A DNA stretch of 64,000 nucleotides from assembly GCF_000379025.1 (NCBI RefSeq), contig NZ_KB900617.1, forward strand, positions 431,547 through 495,546, written 5' to 3'. This DNA is from Orenia marismortui DSM 5156. GTDB taxonomy: Bacteria; Bacillota; Halanaerobiia; Halobacteroidales; Halobacteroidaceae. Made by a program: the position numbers and the translations under genes. This document shows positions 17,432 through 25,456 of this stretch, piece after piece. How positions within the stretch are numbered: the stretch's first letter is position 1; the number at the start of each line of letters is the position of its first letter. The notes beneath the pieces were generated by a model, which was given only the letters and a program-made list of their open reading frames with translations, had not been told where the DNA came from and did not search any database.

Positions 17432-18214
17432 CTATCTTTCAATAATTGCATAAGCATCATGGGAATGGATAGATTCTTGGTGCCTACTACTTACACTAAA
17501 GGATTTGATTTGACTAGCCTGATCTAGCTTTTCAGCTACAAGTCTCACTACATCCTCTACAAATCTAGGATTTTCATAGGCTCTTTCCGTAACATATTTC
17601 TCATCTACCCTCTTTAATACTGAATAAATTTCACAGCTTGCTACTTCTTCCACTATCTCTATTATATCTTCTATATAAAATAATCCATCAAACTTTATAC
17701 CAACTTCAACATAACCACGCTGGTTATGAGCTGAATAATCACTAATCTCTTTAGAACAAGGACATAAGGTAGTAATTGGTACTTCGACTGTTAATATAAA
17801 ATCATAGCTACTACCTTGTAAGGAAGCATTAATCTTAACATGATAAGGAACTATCCCCATAAAACCTGATACTGGAGCTTTCTTTTCTAAAAAGTAATCA
17901 AACTCTAAATTTAAATGAGCATCCTTACTTGTCATCCTCTTTTTCATTCTATCTACTATAGATCTTATATCTTGCTTGAGATCATTAAGAGTTAACCCCT
18001 CTTGTTTTAACTCTGATAATAACTGTGGTAGCCTACTCATATTAATTCCTTTTAACTCTTTAGGCAGATTAACCATCATCGAAAAATTGCCAACCGTTGA
18101 AATTACTTCACCTATTTTACTTTGAATCTTAAAAGGACAGACTAGATTATCTACCCCTACCTTATTTATATCAAATTTATAATCGCCTTTAGTATTTTGA
18201 ATATCTTTCATCAT
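17432..18214 (-). CDS. folE2: GTP cyclohydrolase FolE2 (GTP cyclohydrolase IB)
   Basis: Converts GTP to 7,8-dihydroneopterin triphosphate, the first step to both folate and 7-deazaguanine compounds. 260 residues, family length. PITTLCPCSKEISDY (about 147-161) holds the catalytic Cys of the IB family, and HNQRGYVEVGIKF and SRHQESIHSHDAY match conserved blocks. This type is not strictly zinc-dependent, unlike FolE. It is last in queC-queD-queE-folE2, 16 bp after queE, so its main job is probably queuosine precursor supply. Start follows AGAGGAGG. Confidence 0.95.
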   Translation of the reverse strand: MMKDIQNTKGDYKFDINKVGVDNLVCPFKIQSKIGEVISTVGNFSMMVNLPKELKGINMSRLPQLLSELKQEGLTLNDLKQDIRSIVDRMKKRMTSKDAHLNLEFDYFLEKKAPVSGFMGIVPYHVKINASLQGSSYDFILTVEVPITTLCPCSKEISDYSAHNQRGYVEVGIKFDGLFYIEDIIEIVEEVASCEIYSVLKRVDEKYVTERAYENPRFVEDVVRLVAEKLDQASQIKSFSVSSRHQESIHSHDAYAIIER

Positions 18215-18230
18215 TTATGCCTCCTCTTTT

Positions 18231-18968
18231 CTAGACCCCTCTTGCCTCTGGAGGCCAAATAAACTTATGTAGCTGTAAACTTAATCTAACTTTCAAATTA
18301 TTCTTTGTAAAAAATAAGGATTCTTGCTTTAAAAACTCCACTATCTTATCTACTTCTATTGCCTCAAATATAGGCGAAAAATTTATTACAACCTGCCTTT
18401 GAGCTAAAATATCTTTATATTTTTCTATTACTGCTAAAGCATATTCTAAGTCCTTATTATCACCAACCACAAATTTCAATTCATCATTTGATTCTAATTT
18501 TATAAAGTTATCCATAAAGATATTATTATCTGACATCTTAGAGCTAGGACTTTTGATATCTAAGGTATAATTAAGATCAGAATCTCTGCTGTTAATTTTA
18601 AACTCACTTAACTCCTGCTTACTATAAAGTTGACAGCTACCATTGGTCTCAATTCTTACTTTAAATCCTTGCTCAACCAAATACAAAGGTAGATAACGTT
18701 TGACTTGATCCCTTTCTAAAGGTTCTCCTCCAGTACAGATAACCTCATTACAGTTAAATTTATTTATTCTTTCTCTTATCTCTTCATAAGTTAAGTACTG
18801 ATATTCTTCTAAATTTTGATTGTAGCTATATTTAGTATCACAATAACTACATCTCAAATTACATCCAGCAACCCTGACAAACACAACTACTTCTCCAGCG
18901 GAAATACCTTCCCCAGATACACTTTTAAAAATTTCAACTACTGGAATCTTAATATCTTCTTTCTTCAT
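18231..18968 (-). CDS. queE: 7-carboxy-7-deazaguanine synthase QueE (radical SAM)
   Basis: Rearranges 6-carboxy-5,6,7,8-tetrahydropterin to 7-carboxy-7-deazaguanine. 245 residues. CNLRCSYC at 36-43 is the C-x3-C-x2-C cluster motif of this family, followed by ICTGGEPL (SAM/GGE motif). Its ATG directly abuts the queD stop (TAGATG), indicating translational coupling. Confidence 0.95.
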   Translation of the reverse strand: MKKEDIKIPVVEIFKSVSGEGISAGEVVVFVRVAGCNLRCSYCDTKYSYNQNLEEYQYLTYEEIRERINKFNCNEVICTGGEPLERDQVKRYLPLYLVEQGFKVRIETNGSCQLYSKQELSEFKINSRDSDLNYTLDIKSPSSKMSDNNIFMDNFIKLESNDELKFVVGDNKDLEYALAVIEKYKDILAQRQVVINFSPIFEAIEVDKIVEFLKQESLFFTKNNLKVRLSLQLHKFIWPPEARGV

Positions 18969-19430
18969 CTAATTCTCTCCTCTAGCTTCGGCATAACTTG
19001 TTGGCGTCTCCCATAACTTAACACTAACTACCTCTATATCTAAGTTATCGAAGCTATCTTCTAGTAAGCTTAGAAAATAACTAGCCATCATCTCTGCTGT
19101 AGGCCTAAACTCTACTTCAAATACCTTTCGTTCTGCATTAGACAATAATCTGGCTATTTGATGCTCAACTTCATCTGGTGAATTACCCCAATAAATAAAG
19201 GCATGATCTAAAGGCTCTACTATTTCTTGCTTTACTACCTGCTTTAAATCTTTAAAATCAATTACCATTCCAGCAGCAGCTCCATCATCCTCTAAGGATC
19301 CCCTCTTTTCTGCTACTGTAACCCTCATCTTATATGTATGTCCATGTAGATTCTTACAAAGCCCTTCATGTTCTGCTAACATATGAGCCATATCCCAGCT
19401 AAATTCTTTACTTACAGTTACTCTACTCAT
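18969..19430 (-). CDS. queD: 6-carboxytetrahydropterin synthase QueD
   Basis: Converts dihydroneopterin triphosphate to 6-carboxytetrahydropterin. 153 residues. His16 (FSWDMAH), His29 and His31 (NLHGHTYK) are the zinc ligands and Cys25 is the catalytic Cys; DHAFIYW and WETPTSYAEARGE complete the active site. It is coupled to queE. A 212-bp gap holding an inverted-repeat element separates it from queC upstream, so it may have its own promoter. Confidence 0.95.
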   Translation of the reverse strand: MSRVTVSKEFSWDMAHMLAEHEGLCKNLHGHTYKMRVTVAEKRGSLEDDGAAAGMVIDFKDLKQVVKQEIVEPLDHAFIYWGNSPDEVEHQIARLLSNAERKVFEVEFRPTAEMMASYFLSLLEDSFDNLDIEVVSVKLWETPTSYAEARGEN

Positions 19431-19530
19431 CTATCTACTCCTTTATATAATTTTATCTGAAGTGAATTTATTTTAATTATAAATTATACTATCTAATATA
19501 AATAAACAACTCTAGAATCTGATTTAATGG

Positions 19531-19636
19531 TATAGTGAGACAATTTTAGGTGCCTGAAGTTAGGTTATAGGGATTAGCAAGTTCTTCCTACCTCCTATTT
19601 CCTAATGCCTCTCTCCTAATCCCAAAACTGTCCTAA
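19531..19636 (-). repeat. About 100-bp inverted-repeat element, copy 2
   Basis: Related to 5502-5600 and 38997-39094 and inverted relative to the former. The ends read TATAGTGAGACAATTTT and AAAACTGTCCTAATAT. It is the most diverged copy. It sits between queC and queD, inside what would otherwise be one operon. Confidence 0.7.
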
Positions 19637-19642
19637 TATCTA

Positions 19643-20329
19643 TTAATCCTCTACTTGATCCTGATATTCTACTGGATCTTCATACCCTGCTTCTTCAAAG
19701 GCCTGTAAACGTAACACACAACTATCACAACTACCACAGGCATTACCTTCTCCACGATAACAGGACCAAGTTAAGCTATAATCCACTCCCAACTCAATTC
19801 CTAACTTTATCTCTTCTGCTTTAGTCATATTAATAAATGGGGCATGAATTTTAATAGGTCTCCCCTCTTCAGCTCCACAGACTGTACCTTTATTAATAGC
19901 ATTTTCCATAGCATCAAGAAATTCTTGACGACAATCTACATATCCAGAATAATCAACTTCACTTACACCTATGAATATATCTTGAGCTCCAATTACTTCT
20001 GCATATGAAGCTGCATAAGATAAAAAGAGCATATTTCTAGCTGGTACATAAGTAACTGGAATCTCATTATTATCCTGCTTTCCTTCTGGCACCTCTATAT
20101 TACTATCAGTTAAAGCTGATCCACCCCAAGCTCTCATATTTGTATCTACTATTATATGTTCTGAAACATCGACCATTTCTGCTATATTTTTAGCACAATC
20201 CAGCTCCTTATCATGGCGTTGACCATAATTAAAAGAGATAGCATAAAGATCATAACCTTTAGACTTAGCCAAATATAAAGCTGTTGTTGAATCTAAACCA
20301 CCTGATAATAAAACTACTGCCTTCTTCAT
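19643..20329 (-). CDS. queC: 7-cyano-7-deazaguanine synthase QueC
   Basis: ATP-dependent conversion of 7-carboxy-7-deazaguanine to preQ0. 228 residues. SGGLDST (9-15) is the PP-loop that binds ATP. A C-terminal zinc cluster is formed by [28 protein letters not shown] and [13 protein letters not shown] are family blocks. First gene of the que cluster. Start ATG has AAGGAAGTGGAG upstream. No preQ1 riboswitch was found before it. Confidence 0.95.
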   Translation of the reverse strand: MKKAVVLLSGGLDSTTALYLAKSKGYDLYAISFNYGQRHDKELDCAKNIAEMVDVSEHIIVDTNMRAWGGSALTDSNIEVPEGKQDNNEIPVTYVPARNMLFLSYAASYAEVIGAQDIFIGVSEVDYSGYVDCRQEFLDAMENAINKGTVCGAEEGRPIKIHAPFINMTKAEEIKLGIELGVDYSLTWSCYRGEGNACGSCDSCVLRLQAFEEAGYEDPVEYQDQVED

Positions 20330-20362
20330 TAATCTCCACTTCCTTCTTCTTATTTTTAATTT

Positions 20363-20460
20363 TGTTACTTGTTACTCATCACTTGTCACTTCTCACTTGT
20401 CACTTGTCACTTGTCACTTCTCACTCATCACTCATCACTTCTCACTTCTCACTTCTCACT
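20363..20460 (-). repeat. Degenerate 7-bp tandem repeat (TCACTTG/TCACTTC/TCACTCA)
   Basis: About 14 consecutive heptamers of the form TCACTNN (GAAGTGA or CAAGTGA on the minus strand) fill the space between queC and the activase gene. The last unit runs into the activase reading frame and provides its TGA stop codon (20456-20458). Length is likely to vary between strains by slippage. Confidence 0.9.
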
Positions 20461-21211
20461 GCCTTTCCCCATAGTAACAGCATCCAATAGCACCATTTAA
20501 CTGTGGTTTATCTAAGACAATAACTTGATCATAATCCATTTCAAGATATTTTTGTAAAGCCTTATTATAAGCTACTCCACCTGATAGAACTAACTTTCTA
20601 CTAGGAAATTTAGTTAATAATGGCTTTAATCGATTATACATTGAATAGTTAACTCCTGCACATAAGCTTTCCAGCTTTACACCTTCTGCTATTTGACCGA
20701 TTAACTCTGATTCTGAGAAGACAGCACAGGTAGAATTAAGCTCTACAGGATCTCTATAATACTCAGACATCTTATCCAATTCAATTTCTAATAAATTAGC
20801 CATATTCTCTAAATACCTGCCACAAGATGCAGCACATTTATTATTCAACTCCAGATCAGTAATTAAAGCTTTTTCTACTTTAACCACCTTAACATCTTGA
20901 CCACCTACATCTAATAAAATAAAGTCTTTCAATCCAGTTTGATAAATTGCACCATAAGTATGTGCCTTAATCTCATTAATCACTTCAAAGGATTTTAAGT
21001 CAGTATTATTTCTACCATAGCCTGTCGATACCTTCCTATCAATCCTCCCAAGATCTAACTTACTTTCATCTACAATTATTCTACCTTCAAAACTACAATA
21101 TTCTTTATAAAAAGAAAGAGTACTGATCTTAAAACTCCATACTATCCTCTGATCTTCCATTACTGCTAACTTTACCTCTCTACTCCCTAAATCAATTCCT
21201 AACACCCTCAT
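20456..21211 (-). CDS. 2-hydroxyacyl-CoA dehydratase activase-like ATPase (HgdC/BadF family)
   Basis: 251 residues, an ASKHA-fold ATPase that binds a [4Fe-4S] cluster between two subunits and passes one energised electron to its partner. VLGIDLGSREVKLAVM is the phosphate-1 loop, VGGQDVK phosphate-2 and LSGGVAYN the adenosine loop; Cys in NKCAASCGRYLE and NSTCAVFSESEL match cluster positions. It overlaps the partner gene by 4 bp (ATGA), so they are coupled. The pair resembles E. coli YjiL/YjiM and double-cubane cluster protein systems. Its stop codon lies inside a heptamer repeat. Confidence 0.88.
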   Translation of the reverse strand: MRVLGIDLGSREVKLAVMEDQRIVWSFKISTLSFYKEYCSFEGRIIVDESKLDLGRIDRKVSTGYGRNNTDLKSFEVINEIKAHTYGAIYQTGLKDFILLDVGGQDVKVVKVEKALITDLELNNKCAASCGRYLENMANLLEIELDKMSEYYRDPVELNSTCAVFSESELIGQIAEGVKLESLCAGVNYSMYNRLKPLLTKFPSRKLVLSGGVAYNKALQKYLEMDYDQVIVLDKPQLNGAIGCCYYGERQ

Positions 21212-22209
21212 AATCTTCTCTCCTTTAAGTCACCTAACATATCTAAAAAAGCTTCTAATCTTAATTTAGTCCTAGAATCCAAAGAATTCTGTTTATCGCC
21301 TACTATATTTAAAATAGGTATATCTAGCTGCTCTTTAATAACTATATCCTCTATTTCACGATAGCAAAATGCCTGAGTGTAATGGATAATTCCATCTAAA
21401 TCTCTTAATTTAATCTGCTTTTTAACCTCTGCTAATCTAAAGTCTAAATCATAAACATATGTATAGTCATAATACTGCTGATAGATATTATCAGATTCAA
21501 CTACTCTGGGAAAAGCAAATTCTCTTTGAACTTCATTATAGACAAAATAGGCATCAAAGTTATTTACATATTCATAGATATCACAAGTCATAGGAGGAAC
21601 ACCAATAAAGCCTAGTCTAAGTTTTTTCTTTATCTCTTCTCTCTTACTTATCTCTTCTACCTTCTCCTTTAACTTAGCTTCAAATTCAACTAAATTACTA
21701 TTAAAATCACTACAGCTTACTTGGTATAAATGATTCTCAAATCCTGTTGCTTTATTGTTCTTATAAGTTAGTCTATCAATCTCTGCTGCTAATGACCTAA
21801 GACTACTTAATCTAGCTCTAACCTTCTCTACCTCTTCTTCTCTTACATCAAATAATTTCATAAAATCATTGATTGAAGTCTTAATATCTGCTAATTTATG
21901 ACTATGAGGATAAGCAAACGGATAGACTTTAATTCCCTTTAATTCCATCACCTCAATCAAAGCTCTAGTATTTGAACAATCACCTTCTATTACACCAAGG
22001 ACTTCTTTGATTCCATTCTCAAGACAAGCTCCATAAATCCCCTTAATCCAGGCACAAGAACTTTTAGGAAAGCCATCTCTTTCTGCAATATCTATATACT
22101 TATTATAATCTGTAGAAGTTATGAAGATATTATTTAAATCTACTACTTCATAATTTGCTGCTAGCAAAACCTCTATTGGAACCGTTGTTGTAATTCCTAT
22201 TTTTTTCAT
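21208..22209 (-). CDS. 2-hydroxyacyl-CoA dehydratase subunit D / double-cubane cluster-type protein
   Basis: 333 residues from ATG 22207-22209, chosen because AGAGGAG lies six bases upstream and MKKIGITTTVPIEVL is a normal family N-terminus; an upstream ATG at 22284 lacks that fit. HgdB/YjiM-like fold. Cysteines in KSSCAWIKGIYGAC, EGDCSN and QAFCYRE could ligate an iron-sulfur or double-cubane cluster. With only one large subunit and an activase, and no CoA-transferase or fermentation genes nearby, it is more like the double-cubane reductases, whose physiological substrate is unknown, than a true amino-acid fermentation dehydratase (inference). Preceded by a structured leader. Confidence 0.85.
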   Translation of the reverse strand: MKKIGITTTVPIEVLLAANYEVVDLNNIFITSTDYNKYIDIAERDGFPKSSCAWIKGIYGACLENGIKEVLGVIEGDCSNTRALIEVMELKGIKVYPFAYPHSHKLADIKTSINDFMKLFDVREEEVEKVRARLSSLRSLAAEIDRLTYKNNKATGFENHLYQVSCSDFNSNLVEFEAKLKEKVEEISKREEIKKKLRLGFIGVPPMTCDIYEYVNNFDAYFVYNEVQREFAFPRVVESDNIYQQYYDYTYVYDLDFRLAEVKKQIKLRDLDGIIHYTQAFCYREIEDIVIKEQLDIPILNIVGDKQNSLDSRTKLRLEAFLDMLGDLKERRL

Positions 22210-22310
22210 AGTCATCTCCTCTCTTGACATATAACAAAATTTATCTCTAAATAAGCTGTTACAAAAAATAAAAAAAAGAGACATCTCTGCCTCCTATCTA
22301 TAAAAACATC

Positions 22311-22432
22311 AAATAAACTACCGGCTTAATGAATTAGATTAGATATGATGACTAATCACAATAAATAATAAACATTAAATGATAGTTTGCCCTAGTTTTA
22401 TTTATAGACAGGATGGTGCAAGCGAACTGTCT
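22311..22432 (-). promoter_or_regulatory. Structured 5' leader of the dehydratase/activase operon (candidate riboswitch)
   Basis: Within a leader of roughly 230 nt on the minus strand: stem AGACAG/CTGTCT (22427-22432 with 22406-22411), a long-range stem between 22389-22403 and 22311-22325 (AAATAAAACTAGGGC with GCCGGTAGTTTATTT, small internal loop), and an inner hairpin GATTAG/CTAATC (22337-22357). AAACTA occurs twice 5' of TAGTTT, giving two alternative pairings. It does not satisfy a known riboswitch consensus that I can recall. Confidence 0.45.
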
Positions 22433-22449
22433 TATGCAATTTTAAAATA

Positions 22450-22479
22450 ATTATAACACAGAATAAATAAGTAAAGCAA
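22450..22479 (-). promoter_or_regulatory. Probable promoter of the dehydratase/activase operon
   Basis: TTGCTT (22474-22479) and a perfect TATAAT (22450-22455) on the minus strand, spacer 18. It would start transcription just before the structured leader. Confidence 0.6.
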
Positions 22480-22521
22480 GATAAAATCAGATATCAACAA
22501 TACTTCTACCTAATATTAATT

Positions 22522-22552
22522 TATAAAAACCCAGAGAATTAACTCTGGGTTA
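22522..22552 (-). terminator. Terminator of the extracellular nuclease gene
   Basis: AACCCAGAG pairs with CTCTGGGTT around a 6-base loop, followed on the minus strand by TTTTTATAAATT, about 90 bp past the nuclease stop. Confidence 0.8.
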
Positions 22553-22643
22553 AACTACAATCTAACTTATAATATTCTAAAATTTTATAATTTTCATTAC
22601 TATTATTATCCTCTTATCTAAGCACTTGTTATTAGTTATCTTT

Positions 22644-25325
22644 CTAATTTCCAAAATTAGATATCTGAACCATTATTGGATCATGATCACTTACTATTCC
22701 TATAGGTCCATACTCAGCATAAATCGAATTAATATGAACTGCATCTATCTCCGTAGTTGCTGCTAAATTATTACTTACTAAGATATGATCTAATATCTGA
22801 GAATTACCTTCATAGATATAAGTAAATCTATCATCATCCTCTAAATTTTTCACCAGATTAGTTAACTCAGATCCTTCAAGAATATTCACAGCATCAGAGA
22901 ATTCAAAATCATTCATATCTCCTAATACTACTAGATTTGCATTTGGGTTAGCAGATAAAACCTCTTGAACAAATCCATTAACTACTTCTGCTTGTGCTTT
23001 TCTTTGGGTTTCACTAGAAAACACTGGCGGTTGTTGCTTCCCAAATAATGGGGCATCTCCACCCTTTGAATTGAAATGATTAGCTACAACAAATATCTTT
23101 TCACCATTAAATTCAAACTCAGCAACTAAGGGTTTTCTACTATTATCAAAAGCACCATTACTTGGATAAATTCTGCCTGGATTAAGGGATAAAGTAATAC
23201 TCTCTCCACTTCCTTGAATACTAACAGCATCTGTAGCAGTTGCATTACCCTTTGCAGTAAAATTGATCCTATCCTTTCTATAGATAAATCCTACTCTAAT
23301 ATTTCCTCCTGGAGCTCCACCATCTTGACCATCAATTGGATCAATATTGACATAACCATAACTTACTCCACCAGCATTAGAAATAGCTGAAATCAATTTG
23401 TTATAAGTCTTATCAGCAGCAACTACACCATTGTTATCCTCACCATTATTATCTTGAATCTCTACCAATCCGACAATATCAGGATTTTTTAAATTATTTA
23501 CAATAGCACTAGCTATCTCTGACATTCTAGATGCTTCAGCAGCACTTAAATTTTTAACATTAAAACTAGCAATAGTTAACTTATCCTCTGCATAATTTAT
23601 AGTTGTAATATCTTTATTATTATTAGCTCTAGTAAAAGCTGACTCTGAACTAAACTCCTTAGTATTATAAAGCATATACTTTCCTTCATCATAGCCTATA
23701 ATTCCTACAAAAGGTTGATTAAATTTATCTCCTACATCAAAAGAATCAGCATATCCATCACCATCAAGATCCATCTGTTCTAAAGTATCTGTTTCAACAA
23801 TAATTCTCTCTGGATTAAAATCATCTTCTGCAATTAAAACTCCACCATATTCTGTTCTAGCCCCACTATTATTACTTCCTCCACAAGAAAGTACTGCTAT
23901 CTGACCATACTCAGTAGGTCCAACAACCAAAGCATTATCAATCTGCACCCTCATTCCTTCTAAAGACTCATAAAAATCGATAGCATCCTCTGTAATATCA
24001 AAGCTTGTTAAATTATCATTATCAATTTCATGTTCTGGAATAGTTCTATCAACACCAAGGATAATAGGGGACGGTAAATCATTTCCAGTAGATTTAATTT
24101 GAACTTGAGTTGCCTCAATAGCAGTTATAGTCAATTGTCTAGGAATATCAATCCACCACTCATCTTCTGTATGAGGAATTGCATATTCCTCTACATTGCC
24201 GGCTACAATTACTTTATCCCCTACAGTTACTGCTTTATCACTTAAAATGTAGATAGCTTCTGAGGTAGCATCATTATCATCAGTATCTATCTCTTGCATA
24301 TAAAATCCAGTCTTATCTTTTGCAGTTACTATTCCATCAACCTCTTTTACAGGATTGTTTAGCTGAGGTGAATCATGACTAGCACCTTGAATTTGATAAA
24401 TTTCTAAAGCTACAGCACCTTCTGGAATATTTCCTTGACTATTATCTCCATCTGCTACTATATCAGCCTGACTTCTTGGTATAATCTTATACTCTCCATA
24501 ATGATATTTAACTACACCAGTAATAGAAGTATAGCTTTTTCCTTTATCTATACTTAATTTATCATCTTCTAATCTAACTACAGCGGTTCCTGTACTATCA
24601 GTTGCATCTAAATTTTTAGTACTATTATTATCTTCTATGGTTATATTTTTTATAGTAACCAGTTTACCTTCATAGGCTTCACCATTCTCCACTGACAGAT
24701 CATTTGCTGTAATAACTTCAGGTACTATTAATCTTCCTTCAGCTTTAACAAGAGTAATATCATCAATAGAATCAGGTTTAATTTCTGCCATACCATAATA
24801 TTGGCTTATTTCTCCTGTTACTATAATCTCACTACCCCTAGTTAATTCAGGATACTCAATCCCATAAACTAAAATTCCGGCTGTATTATCTTGAATATAG
24901 ATGTTGTTACCTAATACTGCACTTACTATTCCACCTATATCTTCCATTTTCCCCTCTTCATTTCTTAGATCTGCAATTGGCGTGAGAGCAATAAAATTAA
25001 TATTACTTTCTTCTCCAGCCACTTTGTGAGAACTAGGCAGAATTGTATAATCTTCAGCAGCAGTAACTAACTTCTGTTCTCCATTTAAATTATCTAACTC
25101 CCAGTTACCTGTAGCATCACTCTCAACACTAATACTAGCATTACCATAAGATATTGAGACACCTTGGATTCCATTACCATTAAGATCCTTAATAGTTCCT
25201 GAAACCGAATAAGTATTCTCTTTAATAAGATTATCATCATTATTACTACACCCCAACACAGTGAGTAAACTTATAACTAAAGTTGCTAAGATTATCAACT
25301 TTCTTTTTTTCAGTCGTCTTATCAT
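22644..25325 (-). CDS. Extracellular nuclease lipoprotein (ExeM/NucH-like, endonuclease/exonuclease/phosphatase fold)
   Basis: 893 residues. Lipobox LTVLGC (about 21-26), an N-terminal regulatory-like domain (VSGTIKDLNGNGIQGVSI), several OB-fold segments (about 110-480, including VKEVDGIVTAKDKTGFYMQE), and a C-terminal EEP nuclease domain (about 570-890) with SFNVKNLS, GLVEIQDN, VVANHFNSKGGD, VLGDMNDFE and VSDHDPIM, matching the DNase I-like catalytic set. ATG 25323-25325 is used because GGAGG lies five bases before it; the earlier ATG overlaps that site. It probably degrades DNA outside the cell, with the nucleotidase gene just upstream in the same orientation (131 bp between stop and the longer start). 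Confidence 0.9.
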   Translation of the reverse strand: MIRRLKKRKLIILATLVISLLTVLGCSNNDDNLIKENTYSVSGTIKDLNGNGIQGVSISYGNASISVESDATGNWELDNLNGEQKLVTAAEDYTILPSSHKVAGEESNINFIALTPIADLRNEEGKMEDIGGIVSAVLGNNIYIQDNTAGILVYGIEYPELTRGSEIIVTGEISQYYGMAEIKPDSIDDITLVKAEGRLIVPEVITANDLSVENGEAYEGKLVTIKNITIEDNNSTKNLDATDSTGTAVVRLEDDKLSIDKGKSYTSITGVVKYHYGEYKIIPRSQADIVADGDNSQGNIPEGAVALEIYQIQGASHDSPQLNNPVKEVDGIVTAKDKTGFYMQEIDTDDNDATSEAIYILSDKAVTVGDKVIVAGNVEEYAIPHTEDEWWIDIPRQLTITAIEATQVQIKSTGNDLPSPIILGVDRTIPEHEIDNDNLTSFDITEDAIDFYESLEGMRVQIDNALVVGPTEYGQIAVLSCGGSNNSGARTEYGGVLIAEDDFNPERIIVETDTLEQMDLDGDGYADSFDVGDKFNQPFVGIIGYDEGKYMLYNTKEFSSESAFTRANNNKDITTINYAEDKLTIASFNVKNLSAAEASRMSEIASAIVNNLKNPDIVGLVEIQDNNGEDNNGVVAADKTYNKLISAISNAGGVSYGYVNIDPIDGQDGGAPGGNIRVGFIYRKDRINFTAKGNATATDAVSIQGSGESITLSLNPGRIYPSNGAFDNSRKPLVAEFEFNGEKIFVVANHFNSKGGDAPLFGKQQPPVFSSETQRKAQAEVVNGFVQEVLSANPNANLVVLGDMNDFEFSDAVNILEGSELTNLVKNLEDDDRFTYIYEGNSQILDHILVSNNLAATTEIDAVHINSIYAEYGPIGIVSDHDPIMVQISNFGN

Positions 25326-25351
25326 AATAACCTCCATTACTTTAATATTTA

Positions 25352-25409
25352 ATTCTCCTACAAAAATTAATTTAAGTAATGACTTATAAACAATTCATTG
25401 TAGGAGAAT
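25352..25409 (-). promoter_or_regulatory. Inverted repeat between nucleotidase and nuclease genes
   Basis: ATTCTCCTACAA (25352-25363) and its exact complement (25398-25409), loop 34 bases, with a T7 run after it on the plus strand. No plus-strand gene needs a terminator here, so a regulatory site or RNA stem before the nuclease gene is also possible. Confidence 0.5.
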
Positions 25410-25456
25410 ATTTTTTTACTTAGCAAGTTAACATCAAAATATCTAGTAGATAAATA

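Noticed and set aside
20363-20460. CRISPR or iteron-type origin
   Set aside because: Repeats are 7 bp and contiguous with no spacers; no DnaA boxes or replication genes.
22311-22432. c-di-GMP-I riboswitch (GGGCAAAC and AAGCCGG words present)
   Set aside because: The GNRA loop, its receptor and the GACGCAAAGCC segment of that class are missing.
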